A stretch of DNA of 64,000 nt from Cyclobacteriaceae bacterium (GCA_022841475.1 JALHRJ010000021.1:1-64000); one strand, 5' to 3'; shown: positions 53,449 through 62,457, counted from the stretch's first letter. A program made the numbers and translations. Notes: a model not told the origin generated them from the letters alone.

Positions 53449-55011
53449 ATGGAAAATCAACAATCAAAAGACATCAGCCTCGAAAAGATTGCGCTGAGTT
53501 CAACGAATGAAATGTTCCGACCGAAATCGGAAATGACGGAAGAAGTGCTTCAAGACCTCGCTGATTCGATCAAACAGTTTGGGGTCATACAGCCGATTGT
53601 CGTCAGGCCTTCACACAAGAATGAGTTTTACCAGCTGATCTGCGGTGAACGTAGATACCGTGCAAGTCAACTGGCCGGGAAGAAGACAATACCGGCAATG
53701 ATCCGTGATGTTTCAGAAGAAGTTGCACTGGTGATGCAGATCACGGAGAATATGCAGCGCGAAGATGTGCACCCGTTAAATGAAGCGAAGGGATTTAAGA
53801 TAATCCTGGAGAACGACAAGAACCTGATGACTGCCGAACTTGCGCTCAGGTTCGGGAAGTCTGAAACGTACATCCTGCAACGTCTCAAACTCAATGCCCT
53901 GGTTCGAGAAGCAAAGAAGGCATTTCTAGATGAGCGCATGTTGCTGGGACACGCTATGATTCTGGCGCGGCTGATGCCAGCAGATCAGCGCGAGGCGCTG
54001 GAACAACTTGTAGCCTACAATGGCAACTATGGAACAGTGGCCGAACTGCAGGAATATGTGGATCGCCAGATTATGGCGAACCTATCTAAAGCGTCTTTTG
54101 ATTTGAAGGACGAAGCGCTTTACAAGAAGGCAGGTTCGTGTACGGCTTGTCCCAAGCGATCCGGTGCATCGCCTTTATTGTTTGCAGACATTATAGAGAA
54201 AGATCGCTGCTTTGATAAAGGATGCTTTTTCACCAAATGCGAAAGATTCCTGGTTAACCGCACACGGCAGGCAATTGAAACCGAACCGAACCTTTTGTTC
54301 CTGACAAATAACAACGATGCGCCTTTGGAGAAAATATTGGAAATGCTGAATGACCACAAGCTAAAGCCGATCATTGAATACAATGATTTTTATGACCACA
54401 ACCAGGGAGGATCAAAAGTAAAGGGGCTCTGGATTTCTGGAAGAAAAGCTGGACAGGTCGCCACAGTGTACCTGAAGAAAGAAGTGAAAGAAGCCAGCGA
54501 GAACGGTAACGTGAAAGTTGTTGTCGCGAAAATTCAGGAACGAGTGGTTCGAGGCCGTGAATTAGATCGTGAGAAAGTTTATGCAAAGGTTCTGGAAAGC
54601 CTGAAGGCACATCCGACACAGAAGAAAACACATGAGCAGAAAATGATCAAAGAAGAAGAGGTTTTCCTGTGGTACGTGATCTACGATAAAGCCCGGTTCA
54701 GCACGCGCGAAACGTTGAATAAGACGTTGGGCTTGAATCTTAACAAACCTGAAAAGTTTTATGAAACACTGAAGAACCTAACACCCGAACAGCGGGCGTT
54801 CATGTTGCGCAAGGTTATGCTGGATCAGTATGGTGGAAATTACCCGACAACTGATTATGGGTACATCATTCGCAAGATCGCGGAGGCCTACGGTGATATT
54901 GACATCAAAGGCTTTGAAAATGAACAGGCAGAGATTCGCACCAGGCGGGAACAACGCACACAAGAAAGGATCAAACTTCTCCAAAAGAATGCAAAGGCTG
55001 TTAAATCCTAA
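53449..55011 (+). CDS. ParB/RepB/Spo0J-like partition protein
   Basis: This 520-residue protein has a ParB N-terminal nuclease-like/CTPase domain: ISLEKIALSSTNEMFRP, GVIQPIVVRPS, ICGERRYRASQLAGKK and ENMQREDVHPLNEA. A helix-turn-helix DNA-binding domain follows (ELALRFGKSETYILQRLKLN, then GHAMILARL), then a cysteine cluster SCTACPKRS...CFDKGCFFTKC that could bind zinc, and a long helical C-terminus. There is no ParA gene beside it, which is unusual for a partition locus. It may act as a transcriptional or element-maintenance factor. It is probably cargo of the integrated element. Confidence 0.88.
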   Translation: MENQQSKDISLEKIALSSTNEMFRPKSEMTEEVLQDLADSIKQFGVIQPIVVRPSHKNEFYQLICGERRYRASQLAGKKTIPAMIRDVSEEVALVMQITENMQREDVHPLNEAKGFKIILENDKNLMTAELALRFGKSETYILQRLKLNALVREAKKAFLDERMLLGHAMILARLMPADQREALEQLVAYNGNYGTVAELQEYVDRQIMANLSKASFDLKDEALYKKAGSCTACPKRSGASPLLFADIIEKDRCFDKGCFFTKCERFLVNRTRQAIETEPNLLFLTNNNDAPLEKILEMLNDHKLKPIIEYNDFYDHNQGGSKVKGLWISGRKAGQVATVYLKKEVKEASENGNVKVVVAKIQERVVRGRELDREKVYAKVLESLKAHPTQKKTHEQKMIKEEEVFLWYVIYDKARFSTRETLNKTLGLNLNKPEKFYETLKNLTPEQRAFMLRKVMLDQYGGNYPTTDYGYIIRKIAEAYGDIDIKGFENEQAEIRTRREQRTQERIKLLQKNAKAVKS

Positions 55012-55022
55012 CTGCGAACATC

Positions 55023-55190
55023 ATGGAAGACTACATTTATTTGATGGCAACAACACCCAGTGATGAGCGTTGCGCACAGTTTGGGGATGATGATTACATG
55101 AAGAATGCACGGGTGGAAGCCCGTGCATTCGTGAACCAGTTGCTTCGTGTCTATGGTACGAATCCGCTCGGGACCTCTGAAACCCTTTAA
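55023..55190 (+). CDS. small ORF after the ParB-like gene
   Basis: This 55-codon frame starts 12 bp after the parB-like stop and reads MEDYIYLMATTPSDERC, then KNARVEARAFVNQLLRVYG. A 12-bp perfect hairpin (GAATGCACGGG / CCCGTGCATTC) lies inside it. Its tail (VYGTNPLGTSETL) resembles the tails that arise when a gene end runs into a tRNA T-arm. The terminator overlaps its end. A real short protein or an element-end artefact are both possible. Confidence 0.45.
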   Translation: MEDYIYLMATTPSDERCAQFGDDDYMKNARVEARAFVNQLLRVYGTNPLGTSETL

Positions 55191-55218
55191 TTATATTTGA
55201 TTAAAGGTTTTTTTTGTT
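55180..55218 (+). terminator. intrinsic terminator at the end of the ParB-like operon
   Basis: AAACCCTTTAAT / ATTAAAGGTTT (one bulge) has a TATATTTG loop and is followed by a long T-tract. It overlaps the stop codon of the 55-codon ORF. Confidence 0.85.
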
Positions 55219-55221
55219 TCA

Positions 55222-55244
55222 TTAGTACACCTTTAGTACACTTT
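55222..55244. repeat. 11-bp tandem repeat TTAGTACACYT
   Basis: TTAGTACAC occurs at 55222 and again at 55233, an 11-bp period (TTAGTACACCT then TTAGTACACTT). It sits just beyond the terminator and before the sparse region, a plausible element boundary or protein-binding site. Only two copies are present. Confidence 0.5.
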
Positions 55245-56240
55245 TGCCTCTTCCCTTGACCAACAACATTAGTGAAGCGTACAATTAGGCGCATTGGCGA
55301 GAATTATAGGGCATCGCATTACCTTTCGTAAGTTATAGCCTTGAGAATATTACAATCATCCGTAAGAATCCCTCGACTTGAGTTCACTGAGATCTAAAGT
55401 TGGGTATTTAATGCCACATATAGTTTCACAATAAAAAAAAGGGGCATATGACGGTTCGAGGCCCCGGCATTGGCGTGGTTTTCGTGTAGATGTTTACCGA
55501 TCTCAACGTGAGATCAGCATGAAAAGGGTCTTGCGTTATTCTGCTCATAAATTATTTATTGGATTAACTCTTGCTGCTTTTACGGCTTGCGTTCAAACTT
55601 GAAATGATGAAGCAAAAAATAAAATTAAATCACTACGCCATCAAAGCATCCCTGCATCTGGCAGCAATGGACGCGGCCTTTCAGAGGATGAAGGTCATCA
55701 AAACTTACATTCAACTTGAATTGGATTTTGCGTAACTCCAGTTATATAATTATTCTTTCAATATTTTTTTAAAGTACGGTTTCCTCCATAGAGGCAGGTA
55801 AGATCATTTCGACTCTAAGAGTTAATATCTCAAACACTTTTGATTTCGAAAGAGAAGGTTGCCGAGCATCGACTCTAAGTCTCGGGTTTCGATTAAGTCT
55901 TTAATCGAAAGATTGATGGAATCCCTGATTGTTGGATTGATTGACTACCTACTTACTTTAATTGGAGGTGGTGATAAGTGAAAGATGACCAAATACAATA
56001 TAGAATTTTTGGGTTAGGGCTTGAATTCAAATCCTTTTTAAAGAGTGTTAATTAAGCAAGCTATTATTTCAACTTTCAACCCTATTTAAGATGTATTAAT
56101 TGCTTAGTGTTGCCTCATAGTCGAAAATCATTACATATGAAAATAGCGGCGATTTCAAGTAATTGAGTAGGACTACAATGGATAATCCTTTTATGCCTTT
56201 GCATTTGAGTTCAGAGAAGTGCAGCCACAATCGCACTTAC
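55245..56240. other. about 1 kb of gene-poor DNA with short repeats
   Basis: No convincing gene was found. It includes a 43-codon frame at 55604-55735 (start MMKQKIKLNHYAIKASLHLA), a perfect hairpin GATCTCA / TGAGATC at 55499-55515, and the 11-bp direct repeat TCGACTCTAAG at 55809 and 55869, exactly 60 bp apart. The tRNA 3' half shares ACTTTTGAT with 55836-55844. Likely remnant of the element's right end or a decayed gene region. Confidence 0.5.
55604..55735 (+). CDS. very small ORF, doubtful
   Basis: A 43-residue basic frame contains ASLHLAAMDAAFQRMKVIKTYIQLELDFA. It has helical, protein-like composition but no recognisable family, and it sits alone in gene-poor DNA. It may be a degenerated fragment. 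Confidence 0.25.
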   Translation: MMKQKIKLNHYAIKASLHLAAMDAAFQRMKVIKTYIQLELDFA

Positions 56241-58640
56241 TCATTCTTTTAATGATCTTACAGGATTTATTCTTGCCGCTCTCCATGAGTAAAAAACAAC
56301 CGTTATAAACGACAGCACTATTGCCAAAATGACAACAAAAGCAATAAGGTAGTAATTCGTATCGACCTGGTAGGCGAAGTTCATCAGCCATGTTGAGAAT
56401 ACATAGATCGAAGCAGGAGTGGTCAATAAGGATGCAACTAAAACAAGAAACAATATTTCTTTGTACAGCAAAAATACAATACTAAAAATATTAGCTCCTA
56501 AAACTTTCCGAATTCCGATTTCCTTGGTTCGCTGTTGTGCTGAAAAAGCTGACAATCCAATTAGGCCTAGTAGGGCTACAAATATACAAGTATAAGCGAA
56601 CCATGAAAGCAGCCTATTTTGGATCTCATCATTTTTGTACTGCTCGTTAAGTCGGTGGTCTAAAAAGAAATACTCAAAAGGATGAGTTGTATCGACTTTT
56701 TCCCAGACGCTCTTTAAAAGCTTTACTGTTGCATGTGTGTTACCCTTAACCCGGACATGTAAATACCCTCCCTCTTCCGCTCTTCTTATCAACAGAGGCT
56801 CAATTGGATTATGCAGGGAACTAAAGTTAAAATCTTTCACCAAACCTATAATTTCTGAGTCTTTTGTTCCATGATAAAACTTTACTTTTTTGCGCAATGG
56901 ATCGTTTGTCCAACCCATTACTTTTGCAGCACTCTCGTTGGCAATGAATTCGTTTTCTATATCGACACTTTCACCGTTTGTAAAGTCGCTTCCTGAGACC
57001 AGAGAAATCCCCATTGTTTTCAGGTAATCCTCTCCAACGAACAAAACTGAAAAATTTTGTAAGCGCATACCTTCGTCACCTTCGGCCCACATAATCCAAT
57101 TCTCAAGCGACCCATTCGTTCCCAATACGGCATTTGATGTACTCACGGATATTACTTCGGATTGCTGTAGTAATTCTGATTTTATTGATTTCAATTGTTT
57201 TTGTACTTGCTCATCCCTTATAGGTAATAAAACGACATTTTCCTTATTGAAACCGATATCTTTGCTTCTTAGAAAGTTTACCTGCGTTTTCATCAGTAGC
57301 ACGCACGAAGCAACTAAAATTGAAATTGAAAATTGACCAGTTATTAAAATTTTCCTAAGTAGCAACCCTCCTTTTTGGTCTTTAAAGTTTCCTTTTAATG
57401 CCGTGATTTCCTCCATGTTAGTTAAGTATACTGCGGGGTATACACCAGAAATCAAACCGATTAGGATGGGAGTAAAAATCACTCCAAATACCAAAACTGG
57501 ATTCTCAATAAAGTTTAACAAGAGATTCTTTTGAATTGTATTACTAAACGATGTAGACTTTAGCAGTACAAATAGAATTCCAATACTCAGTATTAATGAG
57601 ATGAACGATAAGAAAATTGATTCAGCTAAAAAGGACACTACCAATGCTCTTTTATTCGATCCCATCACTTTTTTTACTGCCACCTCCTTTGACCTGCTAA
57701 TGGATTTAGCAGTAGCTAGATTCATATAGTTAATGGATGCTAGAATAACAATAAAACAGCCTACAGTAATAAAAGCATATAGATATCCAATACTGCCACG
57801 TGGAAGGTCTGATTCAAGTTTTGAATAGAAGTGAATGTCTGCAAGCGGCTCCATAATTATGGAGAACTGCCCGGAAATTTTATCTCCAATAGATTTAAGG
57901 TATTTATCGTAAATAATCGGAAATTTTGATATCACCTCATTAGGTATTGCATCCGGATGCAAAAGCAGATACGTATAAACATCAGGGTTCCAAAAAGCTT
58001 CGGCTGAATTTTCGTAATGACGGGTCTCGATATGAGAAAGAAGTATTCCAAATTTTAGATGTGAATTATCAGGTAGATCTTTAATAACAGCCGTGACCTC
58101 CCAAGATTGATTCTCAATTATTAAAATTTTGGTTATTGGGTCTGAGTCACCGAAATACTTGTAAGCAACTGATTGTGTCACTACAACTGATTGCGCATTA
58201 TTAAGACAATGGCGTGGGTTGCCAGAAATAAATTCATGTGAGAAGACCTTGAAATAGTTTGAATCAGTTCTGGCGATATTTTCTTCATAAAAAGCATTTT
58301 CTTCACTACCTAGATATTGATGTTTTACCAACGTTCTGCCCCAAACTTCTACTCGAACGAAATCTTCGATTTGTGGAAATTCACTTTTCAACACTGGCCC
58401 AAGTTCGCGTGCAGTTATTGCTCCATAAAACTCGCTGTCTCCGATTTTTTCAAATGCTCCAAGACGATAGATCCGCTCATGCCTTTCATGATGTTGGTCA
58501 TATAAAAGATCATGTTGCAAAATCAAAAGGAGTAGTATGGCAACGGCTATTCCAAGAGCAAGCCCAAGAATATTCAATACAAAAAAAAACTTATCTTTAA
58601 CAAAGATTCGAGTAAAAAAAATGAAATTTCTTTTTAGCAT
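56241..58640 (-). CDS. MacB/FtsX-type ABC transporter permease
   Basis: This 799-residue permease starts MLKRNFIFFTRIFVKDKFF. The layout is TM1 at about 20-42, a large periplasmic MacB_PCD domain, three TM helices around 285-430, a second periplasmic domain, and three C-terminal TM helices. It shows two FtsX signatures, SRSKEVAVKKVMGSNKRALVVSFL and QRTKEIGIRKVLGANIFSIVFLL, and ends RINPVRSLKE. It belongs to the Bacteroidota eight-TM putative ABC permeases. No ATPase gene lies beside it in the window. It starts 15 bp after the stop of the LA_2272-like gene, so the two are probably co-transcribed. Confidence 0.93.
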   Translation of the reverse strand: MLKRNFIFFTRIFVKDKFFFVLNILGLALGIAVAILLLLILQHDLLYDQHHERHERIYRLGAFEKIGDSEFYGAITARELGPVLKSEFPQIEDFVRVEVWGRTLVKHQYLGSEENAFYEENIARTDSNYFKVFSHEFISGNPRHCLNNAQSVVVTQSVAYKYFGDSDPITKILIIENQSWEVTAVIKDLPDNSHLKFGILLSHIETRHYENSAEAFWNPDVYTYLLLHPDAIPNEVISKFPIIYDKYLKSIGDKISGQFSIIMEPLADIHFYSKLESDLPRGSIGYLYAFITVGCFIVILASINYMNLATAKSISRSKEVAVKKVMGSNKRALVVSFLAESIFLSFISLILSIGILFVLLKSTSFSNTIQKNLLLNFIENPVLVFGVIFTPILIGLISGVYPAVYLTNMEEITALKGNFKDQKGGLLLRKILITGQFSISILVASCVLLMKTQVNFLRSKDIGFNKENVVLLPIRDEQVQKQLKSIKSELLQQSEVISVSTSNAVLGTNGSLENWIMWAEGDEGMRLQNFSVLFVGEDYLKTMGISLVSGSDFTNGESVDIENEFIANESAAKVMGWTNDPLRKKVKFYHGTKDSEIIGLVKDFNFSSLHNPIEPLLIRRAEEGGYLHVRVKGNTHATVKLLKSVWEKVDTTHPFEYFFLDHRLNEQYKNDEIQNRLLSWFAYTCIFVALLGLIGLSAFSAQQRTKEIGIRKVLGANIFSIVFLLYKEILFLVLVASLLTTPASIYVFSTWLMNFAYQVDTNYYLIAFVVILAIVLSFITVVFYSWRAARINPVRSLKE

Positions 58641-58655
58641 GAGTTTGACTAATGA

Positions 58656-60092
58656 TTAAAAATGAACTCCAAAGCGGTATCCGGGCCAAAAGCTTGATGA
58701 AAACTCGAAGATTTTACCTGTGTCTATTTTGAGTGCTCCAACCTTGTAAACATCATGAACAGACTGCTCCTGTACAAAATAGTTTAGAGTAGCACCCACA
58801 AAAAGATGAACACCAGACACTCTTATGCCGTAGTTAATATGGGATATTAAAAGCATGTTGAATGTTTTATCAAGTGCTAAGGACCTGTTTAAGTGCATAA
58901 ACGTTATTCCGTATGAGACCAGACGCTTTTCGTTTGCAGGCTTGGGTAACATACTGGCTTTGTTAAACAGGTTTTTTTGAAATCCATATCCGAAAGCCCA
59001 CGTTTCATTGAAGAAATCATAGCTTAAGAGCAATGCGTTTTGATTAAAAATCTTATTACGTGCTTCATAAGGCATTTGAGTTGGTATAACATACGTACAG
59101 TTAAGACAATTGCCTGTACTATATTCTAGATTTATTGGAAACAATTCGTTCATATAAATACGCAATGCAGACCCTTTGGAGCCGATGTTGAGCAGACCAA
59201 TAGGTGTACCATTTGTTGTTCGTTCTTTAGTTCCTTTCTTATTAAAAAAGTTAATTAAGCCTATCTGCTTACCTAAGCTATTACCTCCAAAGTTAATTAG
59301 ACCGATTTGAAGACCATCCATTTCTTTGCAGAAATTTACGATACCAATTTGAAAGCCCCTAAGTTCAGTTCTTGGATTTGTCTTTTTTCCTTTTATGGCA
59401 GATGCCTTGTTTATTGCCCCTATTTGTATACCAGATAGAGTCCCGTTTGTATTGTTAAATAAGCCGCCAATTTGAATGCCTGACATACCATTCTCTGAGC
59501 TATTATAGAGACCTGCGAGGCTGATTCCTGAAGAAAAACCTTTTACCGTATTTCCGAGTCCAGCAAATTGAACCCCTTTAAAATCGTTACCTACGAAATT
59601 AAATGCACCTGACCCAAGTATACCAGAACTATTGTGATTTATGTAGTTTACCATCCCAGAAATGACAATACCTTTGCTATCAATTTCTAAGCCATTTTTT
59701 AATAATGACCGACTTTCAGCGAGAGTTAGATTGACAAATGCATTTGCCCCGATAATGTTTGCGAGCCCAGCGAATTGGAAACCCGATTGACCTTTCAGAT
59801 TAACATTACAAATAGTTGCAATCTCAAATACTCTATTGGCAGAAGACAAACCCGCAAAAATATTAATTGAATATTTGTTAGAGTACGATCCGCTGTTAAT
59901 ACCATTGGTCGATATGCCAGGAAAAAGTGAAATCTGAAATCCACGTTCGTATTGCCTACTTTTTTCTTGCGCTGTAGCAATATAGTGAATAAAAAACATC
60001 ACTATGAAAATTGCAAGACGCCAGCTTCGTAAAGAATAAACATGTGCGTTAGCGAGATATTTGTTGCAGCAAATTGTATTGCCTTGTTGCAT
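58656..60092 (-). CDS. LA_2272-type surface-repeat protein
   Basis: This 478-residue protein has a hydrophobic N-terminal segment (about 25-40) and a middle region (about 100-310) of short repeats of GxQxGxxN type, for example GLYNSSENGMSGIQIGGLFN and RGFQIGIVNFCKEMDGLQIGLINF. These are the LA_2272 surface repeat, in a beta-helix-like array. The C-terminal 170 residues look like a beta-barrel-type or globular tail. LA_2272 repeats occur in predicted surface proteins. The start Met at 60092 precedes a plausible signal segment; a later start at MFFIHYIATAQ is possible. Confidence 0.8.
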   Translation of the reverse strand: MQQGNTICCNKYLANAHVYSLRSWRLAIFIVMFFIHYIATAQEKSRQYERGFQISLFPGISTNGINSGSYSNKYSINIFAGLSSANRVFEIATICNVNLKGQSGFQFAGLANIIGANAFVNLTLAESRSLLKNGLEIDSKGIVISGMVNYINHNSSGILGSGAFNFVGNDFKGVQFAGLGNTVKGFSSGISLAGLYNSSENGMSGIQIGGLFNNTNGTLSGIQIGAINKASAIKGKKTNPRTELRGFQIGIVNFCKEMDGLQIGLINFGGNSLGKQIGLINFFNKKGTKERTTNGTPIGLLNIGSKGSALRIYMNELFPINLEYSTGNCLNCTYVIPTQMPYEARNKIFNQNALLLSYDFFNETWAFGYGFQKNLFNKASMLPKPANEKRLVSYGITFMHLNRSLALDKTFNMLLISHINYGIRVSGVHLFVGATLNYFVQEQSVHDVYKVGALKIDTGKIFEFSSSFWPGYRFGVHF

Positions 60093-60130
60093 TATTGCAC
60101 TAAATTATCAATGTGAATCAACGTTTGAAA

Positions 60131-60832
60131 TTATATTGTTTGTTGAAGTTTTCGGTTAATTATATCTGCAATTTGCTGAAAGTGATCAAAAATAAAGAAA
60201 TGGTTACCCGGAAAATCAAGAATATCTAATCCTGCAACAGTTTCTTTCCTCCAAGCAAGAGCCTCCATATGGGTCGTTTGCTCACTTAGACCTATCATAC
60301 AAGTTATAGGTATATTGAAGGGCTCTGACGGATAATATGCGAAGGTCTCTGTTGCCCGGAAATCTGCCCGCAATATTGGCTCAAAAAATAACATTAGTTC
60401 AGGATTTTCTAACACCTCAGCGGGACTTCCTCCAAATTCTCTTATGCCCGCCAAGAAATCTGCCTTTGACTTAAGATGAAGTTTTGAATGTGCATTCGGA
60501 ACAGACGGTCCTCCGGACCCTGAGAAGAACAAATGCACTGGAGGTGTAAGACCCTTCATAAGTATTTTTTTTGTTAGAACATAGCCGATCAACGTGCCCA
60601 TACTATGTCCAAAAATGGCATATGGATCTTTTAAGTTTATGATGAGTTGAGATAGGGTGTCCTCTGCCATCTCTTCTATGCTATTAAGTAGTTTCTCGTT
60701 GATTCTTCTTCCACGACCTGGAAGTTCGAGTGGAAGAACCTTTATACCATGTTTGGTGGCTGCAAGTTCGAGGCCTTTGTATCCGTAGCTACTACCGCCA
60801 GCAAAAGGAAGGCAGTATAAATGTAAATGCAT
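60131..60832 (-). CDS. type II thioesterase (NRPS/PKS editing)
   Basis: This 233-residue alpha/beta-hydrolase has LYCLPFAGGSSYGYKG at the start, the nucleophile elbow FGHSMGTLIGY (Ser), an Asp-containing late segment (ITCMIGLSEQ) and the catalytic His in GNHFFIFDH. This is the GrsT/TEII family, which removes stalled acyl groups from NRPS or PKS carrier proteins. It starts 1 bp inside the stop of the CmlA-like gene (TAATG), so they are translationally coupled. No carrier-protein gene is in the window, so the synthase must lie elsewhere. Confidence 0.93.
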   Translation of the reverse strand: MHLHLYCLPFAGGSSYGYKGLELAATKHGIKVLPLELPGRGRRINEKLLNSIEEMAEDTLSQLIINLKDPYAIFGHSMGTLIGYVLTKKILMKGLTPPVHLFFSGSGGPSVPNAHSKLHLKSKADFLAGIREFGGSPAEVLENPELMLFFEPILRADFRATETFAYYPSEPFNIPITCMIGLSEQTTHMEALAWRKETVAGLDILDFPGNHFFIFDHFQQIADIINRKLQQTI

Positions 60833-62457
60833 TAGGCTAAAACTTTATTTCTTCTATTGTATAGAATTTCCTTTTCACCGAAAAGTCGTTCCGCAATGAT
60901 GCCGATACTTCGATAATAATCCACCAACTTATCTGACTCTACTATTGGAGTTGATTCTTTTGTATACTTTATGCTACTAATAAATTCTATCCATGGCTCC
61001 TGCCCCATTGCATATACGTATACTTCAGATACATTAAAGACATCAACAAGTAGTTTGCCGCGACTATAGTCAGATCCTGATAGACGTCTCGAGTTGTCTT
61101 TGTCTCTTGCCAGAGGTTGCCCCATGAGTGGGCCATATAACCACGTAAGGGGTGCGCCCTCACATTCCATTCCCATGAACAAAACATCTACATTGCCTAT
61201 CTGTTGTTGAACATGTTGGTATAATTTGGGTTCTACATTATTAGAGTCAGCGACAAAAAGCATTGCAAAATCGGCGACTTTCAAGTGATAGCATATCTTT
61301 GCATGGATATTTAAATCACTATGCTCTCCCATGAACGGTATACCGGTGATGGTACATTCGTTCTTATGAACTGTCTCCATCTCGCCCAATTCGATGATGT
61401 TTTTAAATCCGATATTTTCAAACATAAGTTTGAGACTAGGATCCTGAAGGGCACCTCCATATGTTTTTGGAATAACTATGTTTTTGATCTTGTGCCTTAA
61501 TGGCAACAAGGTTTCGAAAAGAATATGGTCCTGGTGATTGTGTGTAATCAAAACATAATCTATAAACTCCGGCAAATCCATATCAGAAAACCGATTGACT
61601 TCCTGTGGATAGCCATAGTAGCTTACAACAGGGTCAAGTAAAAATGAAGCTTCCTTGGTTTCAATGAGAATGCAAGCATGACCAAAGTAGCGCATTCTAA
61701 CATTTTCACCAGTATACCTCTCATAAGGTTTTGGAGACTCAGTTGTGAAAAATGAGTCGAATAGAGACTCATCCTCTTCGGTAATATTCAACAATTCTTT
61801 CATATAACGTAGCGAGCAAGGAACTCGCTTCATTCTACTCAATTCATCAATAGCAGCACTGTGGAACGGCATCTGAAGTTGCAGTACATTTTTCTGATTT
61901 AAACGCGGTGTACTCAAAGCAAATGGTCTTTCATCGTTATCCGTCAACCACAGGGCAATGCTTTGAGATGTGGGTTTATAGTATTTACTTTTATATAGCA
62001 ATGATTCAAAAAAACGAAATGAAGGTTGATTGTTCAAGTCATACACAAGTTCAACATATCCTTGTAGAACTTCAGGTACTTCGCAATATAACGACTCAAG
62101 AGAAAAACCTTGACCTTTAGCCAGCAAGAGTCTATTTAGCTTTTTTACAGCTGCGGAAAACTCTATCAAATCTTTCTGATTCTCAATCGTACTATTACGT
62201 AATACCTTGACTTCTTCAACTCGGCCTCCGCCAAGATCCATGAAGGGGCCTCCAAGCATTTTCGGATTTTTACATGCTTGGGCATGGATCTCAGGTGCTT
62301 GAATGTATGATTCTATTATTTTCAAATGGCGGTCAGTAATATTCATAGCGGCTGTCGCTGGAGACATTAGGTGCGCCCACGCATACCATTGGTTGACAAG
62401 TGGTTCAAAAACCACGTTGGGCCTTAAGTAATGTATACCTACTTTTTCAGCGTCCAT
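60832..62457 (-). CDS. CmlA-like diiron beta-hydroxylase (MBL fold with N-terminal domain)
   Basis: This 541-residue protein has an N-terminal domain (about 1-240) starting VGIHYLRPNVVFEPLVNQW and a C-terminal metallo-beta-lactamase-fold domain. The metal motif is THNHQDH (His306, His308, Asp310, His311), with Glu378 in FMGEHSDL and Asp404 in FVADSNN. This matches, within one residue of numbering, the CmlA diiron oxygenase, which hydroxylates an amino acid bound to an NRPS carrier protein. Glu378 in place of the usual MBL His is the hallmark. No further His ligand is obvious in the last 120 residues. It overlaps the type II thioesterase by 1 bp. It likely hydroxylates a carrier-bound aminoacyl substrate. 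Confidence 0.88.
   Translation of the reverse strand: MDAEKVGIHYLRPNVVFEPLVNQWYAWAHLMSPATAAMNITDRHLKIIESYIQAPEIHAQACKNPKMLGGPFMDLGGGRVEEVKVLRNSTIENQKDLIEFSAAVKKLNRLLLAKGQGFSLESLYCEVPEVLQGYVELVYDLNNQPSFRFFESLLYKSKYYKPTSQSIALWLTDNDERPFALSTPRLNQKNVLQLQMPFHSAAIDELSRMKRVPCSLRYMKELLNITEEDESLFDSFFTTESPKPYERYTGENVRMRYFGHACILIETKEASFLLDPVVSYYGYPQEVNRFSDMDLPEFIDYVLITHNHQDHILFETLLPLRHKIKNIVIPKTYGGALQDPSLKLMFENIGFKNIIELGEMETVHKNECTITGIPFMGEHSDLNIHAKICYHLKVADFAMLFVADSNNVEPKLYQHVQQQIGNVDVLFMGMECEGAPLTWLYGPLMGQPLARDKDNSRRLSGSDYSRGKLLVDVFNVSEVYVYAMGQEPWIEFISSIKYTKESTPIVESDKLVDYYRSIGIIAERLFGEKEILYNRRNKVLA

Larger units (their letters stand above)
51316..55244. mobile_element. integrated element at tRNA-Arg with serine recombinase and ParB-like protein
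   Basis: The left end is the tRNA-Arg 3' half, into which the recombinase gene's stop codon falls. Inside are the recombinase, a small helical ORF, a ParB-like gene and a 55-codon ORF ending at a terminator. The right end is not proven: I saw no long direct repeat of the tRNA 3' end downstream. Serine recombinases leave only short core identities, so this is not decisive. The TTAGTACAC tandem repeat at 55222 or the 55.8-kb repeats might bound it, and the end coordinate given is a guess. No conjugation or phage structural genes are present, so it is a small or decayed element. Confidence 0.55.

Noticed and set aside
55140-55180. Possible second tRNA gene
   Set aside because: It resembles only a T-arm-plus-acceptor end; the T-stem does not pair properly and no anticodon or D arm precedes it.
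55836-55844. ACTTTTGAT shared with the tRNA-Arg 3' half as attR core
   Set aside because: Nine bases shared by chance in about 1 kb is not strong; it is kept only as a weak hint within the repeat finding.
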